NCBI GenBank assembly: GCA_003485825.1
Contig: DNHN01000351.1
Span: 1 to 5,336 of the forward strand
Length of the DNA: 5,336 bases
Direction of reading: 5' to 3'
From: Bacteroidota bacterium
GTDB taxonomy: Bacteria > Bacteroidota > Bacteroidia > NS11-12g > UBA9320
Of this stretch, positions 1-5,336 are shown piece after piece. The translations under genes and the position numbers were made by a program. Within the stretch, counting starts at the first letter, position 1. Each line of letters begins with the position of its first letter. Under the pieces are notes generated by a model, which did not search any database, was not told the origin of the DNA, and saw nothing but the letters and a program-made list of their open reading frames with translations.

Positions 1-2333
1 TCAAAGTTATATCCTTGCCAAGGCATGAATGCTACTTTAAGGTTTCTACCAAGAGCAAGCTCTCCACCTTGTGTACCATACCCTTCACTAAGGACCTGAC
101 CTTCTACTACTTTATCACCTTTAACCACTAATGGTCTAAGGTTTACAGTCATATTCTGGTTAGTTCTTCTGAACTTAGTGATATAGTAAGATTTAGTATC
201 TCCTATGAAACTAGCCAACATCTCATCATCTGAGAGGTCATACTTAATTCTAATTTCATCGGCATCTACGTATTCTACTACACCAGTACCCTCTGCCAAT
301 AACTGAGTTCTAGAATCTTTAGCTACTTGAGCTTCAAGACCAGTACCTACGATAGGGGCTTGTGGATTCATAATAGGAACTGCCTGACGCTGCATGTTAG
401 ATCCCATCAATGCACGGTTAGCATCATCGTGCTCTAAGAAAGGAATAAGTGATGCTGCAATAGATACAATCTGGTTTGGAGCTACGTCCATGTAGTCCAC
501 CTTGTTTCTATCTTCTATCGGAAAATCTCCTTCAAATCTTGCTTTCACAAGTTCGTTAGTCAGATTACCTTTTTTATCAAATGGAGAATTGGCTTGAGCG
601 ATGATATTATCATCTTCCTCCTCAGCGCTTAGATAAACTACATTATCCTCTATTTTTACTCTTCCTTTATCTACCTTACGGTATGGAGTTTCTATAAATC
701 CAAGATTATTTATCTTAGCGTGAACACAAAGAGATGAGATAAGTCCAATATTCGGACCCTCAGGAGTTTCAATGGTACATAATCGACCATAGTGCGTATA
801 GTGAACATCCCTTACCTCAAAACCAGCTCTTTCTCTCGAAAGACCACCAGGTCCAAGTGCAGACATTCTACGTTTGTGAGTCACCTCAGCCAATGGATTC
901 GTTTGATCCATAAACTGAGAAAGCTGATTGGTACCAAAGAATGAATTTATCACTGATGATAACGTTCTTGCATTCACAAGATCAGTAGGTGTAAACACCT
1001 CGTTATCACGTATATTCATACGTTCTCTGATCGTTCTTGCCATACGAGCAAGACCTACACCAAATTGGTTATAAAGTTGCTCACCTACAGTTCTAACTCT
1101 TCTATTACTCAAGTGATCAATATCATCCACATCTGTACGAGAGTTTACAAGCTCGATTAGATATTGAATGATAGAAATGATATCTTGATTCGTTAAAACT
1201 CTGATATTGCTTTCAATATCCAGTTCTAACTTTTTGTTTATTCTATATCTACCTACCTCACCAAGGTCATAACGTTTATCAGAAAAGAATAATCTTTCAA
1301 TGATACCACGCGCAGTTTCCTCATCTGGTGGATCGGTATTTCTCAATTGTCGGTAAATGTGCTCTACAGCTTCTTTACCAGAGTTGGATGTATCTTTTTG
1401 TAAAGTATTTAGAATGATTTGGAAATCGTTCTTATCATCTGTTTCTTTACTTAAGATTATAGTCTTAACGCCTGACTCTATAATTTCTGCAAGATGATCT
1501 TCTTGCAAAATAGTGTCACGCTCTATAACTACTTCATTTCTTTCGATAGATACCACTTCTCCAGTATCCTCATCCACGAAGTCTTCAATCCAAGAACGAA
1601 GAACTCTTGCAGCTAACCTACGTCCGATCACTTTTTTAAGACCGGCTTTAGTTACCTTAAGTTCCTCTGCTAGACCAAATAAGTCTAGGATATCTTTATC
1701 TGTTTCATACCCTATTGCTCTCAATAGTGTAGTTACAGGGAATTTCTTTTTACGATCGATGTACGCATACATCACGTTATTTACATCTGTGGCAAACTCA
1801 ATCCAGCTACCTTTGAAAGGTATGATACGAGCAGAGTATAATTTAGTACCATTGGTGTGGTAACTCTGTCCAAAGAATACACCCGGGCTTCTATGAAGCT
1901 GAGATACGATAACACGCTCCGCGCCATTTATAATAAATGACCCAGTAGGAGTCATATATGGCAGGGTACCAAGATAAACATCTTGAACTACAGTCTCAAA
2001 ATCCTCGTGCTCTACGTCGTTACAGCTAAGCTTAAGCTTTGCTTTTAGGGGCACTGCGTGAGTTAATCCTCTTTCAATACACTCTTGTATGGTGTATCTT
2101 GGTGGATCAACAAAGTAATCAAGAAACTCGAGAACGAATATATTTCGGGTGTCAGTGATTGGAAAATTTTCACTGAATACCTTAAACAACCCTTCGAATT
2201 TTCTGTCTTCAGAAGATGTCTGAAGCTGAAAAAATTCTTGAAACGATTTCAACTGTACATCTAAGAAATCTGGGTAATCAATCACCTTAGCGATTTTCCC
2301 AAAATTTATTCTTTCGTTATATTTTGATGACAA
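1..2333 (-). CDS. rpoB: DNA-directed RNA polymerase subunit beta, N-terminal 777 codons (partial)
   Basis: This is the beta subunit of bacterial RNA polymerase, forming one side of the active-site cleft. The minus-strand frame is open without interruption from 2333 to the left edge, where it breaks two bases into the codon matching the conserved Glu of E. coli beta E813. The full protein would be about 1,270 residues by family norms, so about 60 percent is present. Landmarks are [13 protein letters not shown] (residues 19-31), [12 protein letters not shown] (from about 144, His147), NRRVRT (410-415), the rifampicin region (467-493), [12 protein letters not shown] (521-532) and FMPWQGYNF just before the edge. 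The start is inferred as TTG at 2331-2333: the upstream codons are GTC, ATA and then stop TAA (2340-2342), and no in-frame ATG lies near the conserved N-terminus. A GTG at 2283-2285 (residue 17) is the only nearby alternative and would remove the NERINF segment. The gene follows rplL across a terminator-like hairpin; rpoC is expected next, outside the window. Confidence 0.97.
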   Translation of the reverse strand, partial: MSSKYNERINFGKIAKVIDYPDFLDVQLKSFQEFFQLQTSSEDRKFEGLFKVFSENFPITDTRNIFVLEFLDYFVDPPRYTIQECIERGLTHAVPLKAKLKLSCNDVEHEDFETVVQDVYLGTLPYMTPTGSFIINGAERVIVSQLHRSPGVFFGQSYHTNGTKLYSARIIPFKGSWIEFATDVNNVMYAYIDRKKKFPVTTLLRAIGYETDKDILDLFGLAEELKVTKAGLKKVIGRRLAARVLRSWIEDFVDEDTGEVVSIERNEVVIERDTILQEDHLAEIIESGVKTIILSKETDDKNDFQIILNTLQKDTSNSGKEAVEHIYRQLRNTDPPDEETARGIIERLFFSDKRYDLGEVGRYRINKKLELDIESNIRVLTNQDIISIIQYLIELVNSRTDVDDIDHLSNRRVRTVGEQLYNQFGVGLARMARTIRERMNIRDNEVFTPTDLVNARTLSSVINSFFGTNQLSQFMDQTNPLAEVTHKRRMSALGPGGLSRERAGFEVRDVHYTHYGRLCTIETPEGPNIGLISSLCVHAKINNLGFIETPYRKVDKGRVKIEDNVVYLSAEEEDDNIIAQANSPFDKKGNLTNELVKARFEGDFPIEDRNKVDYMDVAPNQIVSIAASLIPFLEHDDANRALMGSNMQRQAVPIMNPQAPIVGTGLEAQVAKDSRTQLLAEGTGVVEYVDADEIRIKYDLSDDEMLASFIGDTKSYYITKFRRTNQNMTVNLRPLVVKGDKVVEGQVLSEGYGTQGGELALGRNLKVAFMPWQGYNF
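855..935 (-). other. Rifampicin-resistance-determining region (cluster I) of rpoB
   Basis: These 27 codons encode residues 467-493, aligning without gaps to E. coli beta 507-533. The usual resistance positions carry the wild-type residues: Gln473 (E. coli Q513), Asp476 (D516), His486 (H526), Arg489 (R529), Ser491 (S531) and Leu493 (L533). Position 490 is Met where E. coli has Ile530, a substitution not among the classical resistance changes. Outside the cluster, Pro524 (P564) and Ile532 (I572) are also wild type. The sequence therefore predicts a rifampicin-sensitive enzyme; uptake and efflux cannot be judged from it. Confidence 0.93.
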
Positions 2334-2360
2334 GACTATTTAATTGTTTGGTGTTAATGG

Positions 2361-2416
2361 AAAAAAAATATAAAAACGCCAAAAGACCCACTGAAAATCA
2401 GGGGTCTTTTGGACGT
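2361..2416 (-). terminator. Intrinsic terminator / attenuator between rplL and rpoB
   Basis: On the minus strand, CCAAAAGACCC (2412-2402) pairs perfectly over 11 bp with GGGTCTTTTGG (2389-2379). Inside it, after a single bulged base (2390), four more pairs form (TGA and C at 2391-2394 with 2398-2401), closing an AAA/TTT loop at 2395-2397. Three further pairs at the base (2376-2378 with 2414-2416) are possible across one bulged base at 2413. The hairpin is followed directly by a T-rich tract, TTTTTATATTTTTTTT (2376-2361), which is the classic rho-independent layout. On the plus strand no comparable T tract follows, so it acts on leftward transcription. The hairpin base lies 14 nt after the rplL stop codon, and the T tract ends 27 nt before the rpoB start. 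Because no rpoB promoter is visible, partial readthrough is inferred. Confidence 0.9.
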
Positions 2417-2430
2417 GTTATTTGTAAAAA

Positions 2431-2805
2431 TTACTTAAGTTCAACTTCAGCTCCTGCTTCTTCTAACGCTGCTTTCAATGCATCTGCTTCGTCTTTAGAA
2501 ACATTCTCTTTCACCTCTTTAGGCGCTGAGTCAACTAATTCTTTTGCTTCTTTAAGACCTAAACCTGTTAGAGTCTTAACTGCTTTTACTACTTGTAATT
2601 TCGCCGCACCTGCAGATTTCAATATTACTGTGAATTCTGTTTGTGCTTCCTCAGCGCCAGCACTTGCTGCTGGTCCTGCTACTACTGCTGCTGGAGCCGC
2701 TGCTGGTTCGATACCATACTCATCTTTAAGGATAGTCGCTAATTCGTTTACATCTTTTACTGTAAGATTAACTAATTCTTCTGCTAGTTTTTTAATGTCA
2801 GCCAT
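2431..2805 (-). CDS. rplL: 50S ribosomal protein L7/L12
   Basis: L7/L12 is the flexible stalk protein of the large subunit. It is present in several copies, anchored by L10, and recruits and stimulates the translational GTPases. The 124-residue length is normal for the family. Residues 1-32 form the helical dimerisation and L10-binding domain, residues 33-54 are an Ala/Pro/Gly-rich hinge, and residues 57-124 are the compact C-terminal domain with the hallmark [12 protein letters not shown] (80-91). The factor-binding face keeps its lysines; the position of E. coli Arg73 is Lys here. The ATG start is supported by the conserved [11 protein letters not shown] opening. The gene follows rplJ after a 32-nt gap and is followed by a strong hairpin terminator, consistent with the need for more L7/L12 than the other products of the operon. 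The Ala-rich coding strand generates a long spurious frame on the opposite strand. Confidence 0.99.
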   Translation of the reverse strand: MADIKKLAEELVNLTVKDVNELATILKDEYGIEPAAAPAAVVAGPAASAGAEEAQTEFTVILKSAGAAKLQVVKAVKTLTGLGLKEAKELVDSAPKEVKENVSKDEADALKAALEEAGAEVELK

Positions 2806-2837
2806 TTTGTTTTGTTTAAATTTTGTGTTTTTAATAA
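2806..2837 (-). promoter_or_regulatory. G-free, A-rich leader of rplL without Shine-Dalgarno
   Basis: The 32 bases between the rplJ stop and the rplL ATG contain no G on the coding strand and end in AACAAAACAAA before the ATG. No Shine-Dalgarno pairing is possible here and little secondary structure can form. A-rich, unstructured initiation regions that do not depend on Shine-Dalgarno pairing are known for highly expressed Bacteroidota genes such as those of Flavobacterium. I infer that this leader supports the high translation rate needed for the multi-copy stalk protein. Confidence 0.6.
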
Positions 2838-3359
2838 TTAATTTTCTCTCTCGGCAAGTGTTTTAAGTAAACCTGCGATCGTATTACCACTAGACTTAAG
2901 TCCAGAAATAACATTTACAGCAGGAGAACGTAACAGTCCGATGATTTCTCCAACAAGTTCTTCTTTAGTTTTGAGATCTACTAGTGTACCTAGTTGATCA
3001 TCTCCAATGAAGATGCCAGAGTCGATGTAAGCCCCTTTAAGTAACGGTCTATCGCCTTTTTTACGAAACTCTTTAATAGCGATAGCAGGTGCTTTAGGAT
3101 TGGAAGCGAATAAGAGTGCAGTTGTACCTACTAATGTGTCTTTCAGTTCTCCCCACTCTATATCACTACGCTCTAAAGCTTTGCGAACAAAAGTGTTTTT
3201 GATTACTTGCATTTTGACACCATTCTTATGTAACAACTTTCGTAAGTCGTTGTTTGAGTTAGCTGACAACCTAGAGCTATCCGTTACGTATACGTACTGG
3301 TACTCTTTTAAGTTAGCCGCTAATTCATCTATTATAATGTTTTTTTCTTCTTTGGTCAT
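2838..3359 (-). CDS. rplJ: 50S ribosomal protein L10
   Basis: L10 anchors the L7/L12 dimers to the L11-binding region of 23S rRNA, forming the base of the ribosomal stalk. The 173 residues match the usual bacterial size. The N-terminal rRNA-binding domain contains [12 protein letters not shown] (52-63) and VGTTALLFA (77-85). The C-terminal part has LLRSP (142-146) followed by the long helix (about 161-172) that docks L7/L12. The ATG start is preceded by ACGGAGAA, a GGAG only 2 nt from the start codon, which is closer than a working Shine-Dalgarno usually sits. The gene lies 20 nt after rplA and 32 nt before rplL. In E. coli an L10-L7/L12 complex represses this mRNA through a long leader; such a leader would have to lie within rplA here, and I could not identify one. 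Confidence 0.99.
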   Translation of the reverse strand: MTKEEKNIIIDELAANLKEYQYVYVTDSSRLSANSNNDLRKLLHKNGVKMQVIKNTFVRKALERSDIEWGELKDTLVGTTALLFASNPKAPAIAIKEFRKKGDRPLLKGAYIDSGIFIGDDQLGTLVDLKTKEELVGEIIGLLRSPAVNVISGLKSSGNTIAGLLKTLAEREN

Positions 3360-3379
3360 TTCTCCGTATTATTAGATGG

Positions 3380-4075
3380 TTAGACTGTGAGTGCTTTTGT
3401 ATCTACTTTGATACCAGGACTCATCGTACTGGAAACCGTGATACTTTGAAAATATGTACCCTTTGCAGCACTTGGCTTAAGTCTGTTCAGCGTATCTATC
3501 AACTCCTTTGCGTTATCATAAATTTTATCCGCATCAAACGATACTTTACCTACAGACGTATGAATAATACCTGTTTTATCAACCTTAAAGTCAATTTTAC
3601 CAGCCTTTATTTCTACTACAGCTTTCGCTATGTCCATAGTTACTGTACCACTCTTTGGGTTTGGCATAAGGTTTCTAGGTCCTAAGACTCTACCTAATCT
3701 ACCAATTTTACCCATAACAGCTGGCATAGTGATGATAACATCGATATCTAACCAACCACCTTCTATTTTAGTGATATAGTCATCTAATCCAACGTGATCA
3801 GCTCCTGCATCTTTAGCCTCTTGCTCCTTGTCTGGAGTAACTAATGCAAGAACACGTACTTCTTTACCAATACCATGTGGTAGAGAGGTCGTCCCCCTTA
3901 CCATCTGATTAGCTTGTCTAGGATCTACACCTAATTTTACATCCACATCTACAGAAGAATCAAACTTTGTGTTCGTGATTTTTTTAACCACTTCACAAGC
4001 TTCCATTAAACTGTAGAGATTTTCCTTGTCATACTTAGACAAGGCTTCTTTTCTTTTTTTCGAAATTTTTCCCAT
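3380..4075 (-). CDS. rplA: 50S ribosomal protein L1
   Basis: L1 binds helices 76-78 of 23S rRNA to form the mobile L1 stalk that helps release deacylated tRNA from the E site. In several bacteria it is also a translational repressor of its own operon. The 231-residue length is typical. The signature [15 protein letters not shown] spans residues 131-145; Asn135 replaces the Gly found in many homologues. [12 protein letters not shown] (60-71) and the C-terminal SSTMSPGI (215-222) are also family hallmarks. The N-terminus begins [12 protein letters not shown], which supports this ATG. The gene is 18 nt downstream of rplK and 20 nt upstream of rplJ, so it is certainly co-transcribed. No frameshift or truncation is seen. 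Confidence 0.99.
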   Translation of the reverse strand: MGKISKKRKEALSKYDKENLYSLMEACEVVKKITNTKFDSSVDVDVKLGVDPRQANQMVRGTTSLPHGIGKEVRVLALVTPDKEQEAKDAGADHVGLDDYITKIEGGWLDIDVIITMPAVMGKIGRLGRVLGPRNLMPNPKSGTVTMDIAKAVVEIKAGKIDFKVDKTGIIHTSVGKVSFDADKIYDNAKELIDTLNRLKPSAAKGTYFQSITVSSTMSPGIKVDTKALTV

Positions 4076-4093
4076 TGATTTTTAACGATAATC

Positions 4094-4537
4094 CTAATTA
4101 CCTTCCGGAAACTGTCCGGTAACAGTTACGCCCATACTTCTTGCTGTACCTGCAACCATTTTCATGGCTCCACCTACGGTCAACGCATTTAAGTCAGACA
4201 TTTTATCTTCAGAAATAGCTCTAACTTGATCCCAAGTTATATTAGCTACTTTTACTCTATTTGGTTCAGCAGATCCACTCTTCTTCTTAACAGCCTCAAG
4301 TATTTGAGCTGCAGCAGGAGGAGTTTTGATTATGAAATCAAATGAATTATCCTGATAAACAGTAATAACAACTGGTAATACTTTACCCGCCTTATCTTGT
4401 GTTCTACCATTAAACTGCTTACAGAAGTCCATGATATTTACACCCTTAGCACCTAGTGCTGGACCAACTGGAGGTGCAGGATTTGCTGCTCCACCTTTAA
4501 CCTGTAATTTTACGTATCCTTTAATTTGCTTAGCCAT
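4094..4537 (-). CDS. rplK: 50S ribosomal protein L11
   Basis: L11 binds the GTPase-associated centre of 23S rRNA together with L10 and L7/L12. It takes part in elongation-factor function, and in RelA-type bacteria it is needed for sensing uncharged tRNA. The protein is 147 residues, a few longer than E. coli L11 because of the C-terminal tail GQFPEGN. The N-terminal domain (1-70) carries the proline-rich segment [11 protein letters not shown] (19-29), with Pro22 present; this is the site where changes give thiostrepton resistance in other bacteria. The C-terminal rRNA-binding domain runs from KTPPAAA (71-77) to TARSMG (131-136). The ATG lies only 5 nt after the nusG stop codon, which suggests translational coupling to nusG. 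There is no space for a separate leader or promoter. Confidence 0.99.
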   Translation of the reverse strand: MAKQIKGYVKLQVKGGAANPAPPVGPALGAKGVNIMDFCKQFNGRTQDKAGKVLPVVITVYQDNSFDFIIKTPPAAAQILEAVKKKSGSAEPNRVKVANITWDQVRAISEDKMSDLNALTVGGAMKMVAGTARSMGVTVTGQFPEGN

Positions 4538-4542
4538 AAAGC

Positions 4543-5091
4543 TTATTCTTTTTCTACTTGTATATAATTAAGCTCTAGTGGAGTCTTTCTTCCGAAAATC
4601 TTCACCATTACTTTTAATTTTTTCTTCTCCTCATTAACCTCCTCAATAACACCGCTGAAACCAGTAAAAGGACCATCTGTCACTTTCACAAATTCACCAG
4701 CAATGTACGGGTTAACAGCACTCTCTCCTTGTTGGTTACTTTCGTCCACCTGTCCAAAGATGCGATTTACCTCGCTTTGTCGCATAGGTACAGGCTCTCC
4801 ATCCTGCCCTAAGAAACCTACAACACCGTTCACCGCTCTTATAGTAGGTACAACTTCACCCACTAAATTAGCATGTATCAGTATATATCCTGGAAAATAA
4901 CTCTTCTCCTTAGAAGTTTTCTTTCCATTCTTAATCTCGTAAACCTTTTGCGTAGGGATTAAAATCTCAGGCACATACTTTGTCAATTTAGCGTATGACA
5001 GTTCAGACTCGATAATCGCCTTCACCTTTTTTTCAGACCCACTTATGGCACGTACCACGTACCATCTAAATTCCTCCTGAGTATTCTCCAT
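4543..5091 (-). CDS. nusG: Transcription termination/antitermination factor NusG
   Basis: NusG binds the clamp region of RNA polymerase and modulates pausing, processivity, rho-dependent termination and coupling to the ribosome. The 182-residue length matches standard NusG, so this is not one of the longer specialised paralogues of capsule loci. The NGN domain covers about residues 8-113, starting with [15 protein letters not shown] and including [10 protein letters not shown] (63-72). A linker (about 114-128) follows. The KOW domain (about 130-182) includes [20 protein letters not shown] (132-151) and ends with the typical LNYIQVEKE. Its place between secE and rplK is the conserved bacterial context. 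It starts 15 nt after secE; the leader has no recognisable Shine-Dalgarno site. Confidence 0.99.
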   Translation of the reverse strand: MENTQEEFRWYVVRAISGSEKKVKAIIESELSYAKLTKYVPEILIPTQKVYEIKNGKKTSKEKSYFPGYILIHANLVGEVVPTIRAVNGVVGFLGQDGEPVPMRQSEVNRIFGQVDESNQQGESAVNPYIAGEFVKVTDGPFTGFSGVIEEVNEEKKKLKVMVKIFGRKTPLELNYIQVEKE

Positions 5092-5106
5092 TGTAATTAT
5101 CTGAGA

Positions 5107-5301
5107 CTATTTTAAAAAACCATACAGAATATCCATAATACCACCAAAAGCTTTGTCAATTAGTAATATTACAAGAGCAAAAAGTATAGAAGCAATAACC
5201 ACTATTGTGGTACTACTTCTTAACTCTTCCCATGTTGGCCAAGTTACTTTATTAATTAACTCGTCCGTCGTTTCCTTCCAGATTTCTACTATCCTACTCA
5301 T
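5107..5301 (-). CDS. secE: Preprotein translocase subunit SecE
   Basis: SecE is the small inner-membrane subunit that clamps SecY in the SecYEG protein-conducting channel. At 64 residues it is the short form common outside the Enterobacteria, which lacks the two extra N-terminal membrane helices of E. coli SecE. An amphipathic N-terminal helix (about 3-18) is followed by the conserved hinge KVTWPTWEEL (18-27). One clear transmembrane segment covers about residues 32-49, and a further hydrophobic stretch leads to the C-terminus. The ATG at 5299-5301 is chosen because it gives the usual MSRIVEIWKE opening. It lies only 14 nt from the 3' end of the preceding tRNA gene. An upstream ATG (5304-5306) reads Met-Lys-stop and cannot start this gene. 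Confidence 0.98.
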   Translation of the reverse strand: MSRIVEIWKETTDELINKVTWPTWEELRSSTTIVVIASILFALVILLIDKAFGGIMDILYGFLK

Positions 5302-5315
5302 TTCATTTAATCTTG

Positions 5316-5336
5316 CACGGGTGGAGAGATTCGAAC
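5316..5336 (-). tRNA. tRNA 3' end, probably tRNA-Trp (partial)
   Basis: On the minus strand the last 21 bases of a tRNA are visible: the final G of the T-stem 5' arm, the T-loop TTCGAAT, the T-stem 3' arm CTCTC, the 7-nt acceptor 3' strand CACCCGT and a discriminator G at 5316. The terminal CCA is not encoded in full, since the next bases are CAA, so it would be added enzymatically. The anticodon lies outside the window. Trp is inferred because a tRNA-Trp gene commonly sits just before secE in Bacteroidota and because tRNA-Trp carries a discriminator G. The rest of the gene, including the 5' acceptor strand (predicted to read ACGGGTG), lies beyond the right edge. Confidence 0.85.

Noticed and set aside
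1513..1863. 116-residue plus-strand open frame inside rpoB
   Set aside because: It lies wholly antisense to well-conserved rpoB codons and has low-complexity Ser/Thr/Leu composition, so it is a shadow frame.
2326..2333. TAnncTTG-like sequence on the minus strand overlapping the rpoB start (TAGTCTTG, around 2331-2338), resembling the Bacteroidota -7 promoter box
   Set aside because: Transcription from it would begin inside rpoB, after the start codon, and no suitable -33 TTG-type box lies at the right distance upstream.
2361..2384. Possible rpoB promoter formed by TTTTG in the hairpin arm and the following TATATTTT
   Set aside because: The spacing between the two elements is about 9 nt, far below the roughly 17-23 nt of Bacteroidota promoters. 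The T-rich run is better explained as the terminator tail.
2324..2866. 180-residue plus-strand open frame opposite rplL and the rpoB spacer
   Set aside because: It is the complement of the Ala-rich rplL gene; its Ser/Ala-rich product mirrors those codons. It also runs through the terminator and into rplJ, and it resembles no family I know.
3360..3368. GGAG before rplJ as a functional Shine-Dalgarno site
   Set aside because: Only 2 nt separate it from the ATG, which is closer than working sites, and the neighbouring genes do not use such sites.
3100..3375. 91-residue plus-strand open frame antisense to rplJ
   Set aside because: It is antisense to conserved L10 codons and has no recognisable domain or initiation signal.
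3446..3685. 79-residue plus-strand open frame antisense to rplA
   Set aside because: It is antisense to the conserved L1 core; the Cys/Tyr-rich product is typical of a shadow frame.
4703..4900. 65-residue plus-strand open frame antisense to nusG
   Set aside because: It is antisense to the NusG NGN domain and has no independent support.

Overview
This window is the conserved secE-nusG-ribosomal protein-rpoB locus, read entirely from the minus strand, so transcription runs from the right end to the left. The proteins, the gene order, the A/T-rich non-coding stretches and the near absence of Shine-Dalgarno sites point to a member of the Bacteroidota. The N-terminal region of RpoB looks to me more like the Cytophagia side of the phylum than classic Flavobacteriia, but I hold that placement loosely.

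From right to left the layout is: the 3' end of a tRNA gene, probably tRNA-Trp (5316-5336, cut by the window edge); secE (5107-5301); nusG (4543-5091); rplK (4094-4537); rplA (3380-4075); rplJ (2838-3359); rplL (2431-2805); a strong intrinsic terminator or attenuator (2361-2416); and the first 777 complete codons of rpoB (1-2333, cut by the left edge). The gaps from the tRNA to rplL are only 5 to 32 nt. The rplL-rpoB gap is 97 nt. No stretch of more than 100 bases lacks a gene. No promoter, mobile element, long repeat or CRISPR array was seen.

The genes form one core-machinery operon. SecE belongs to the protein translocon and NusG to the transcription elongation complex. L11, L1, L10 and L7/L12 build the ribosomal L1 arm and the factor-binding stalk. 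RpoB is the beta subunit of RNA polymerase. The most informative non-coding element is the hairpin plus U-tract between rplL and rpoB, which probably lets ribosomal proteins be made in excess over RNA polymerase. The rpoB start appears to be a TTG codon, because no ATG is available.

I found no previously undescribed system here. This is an ordinary housekeeping region, and the findings concern expression control and gene-start details.
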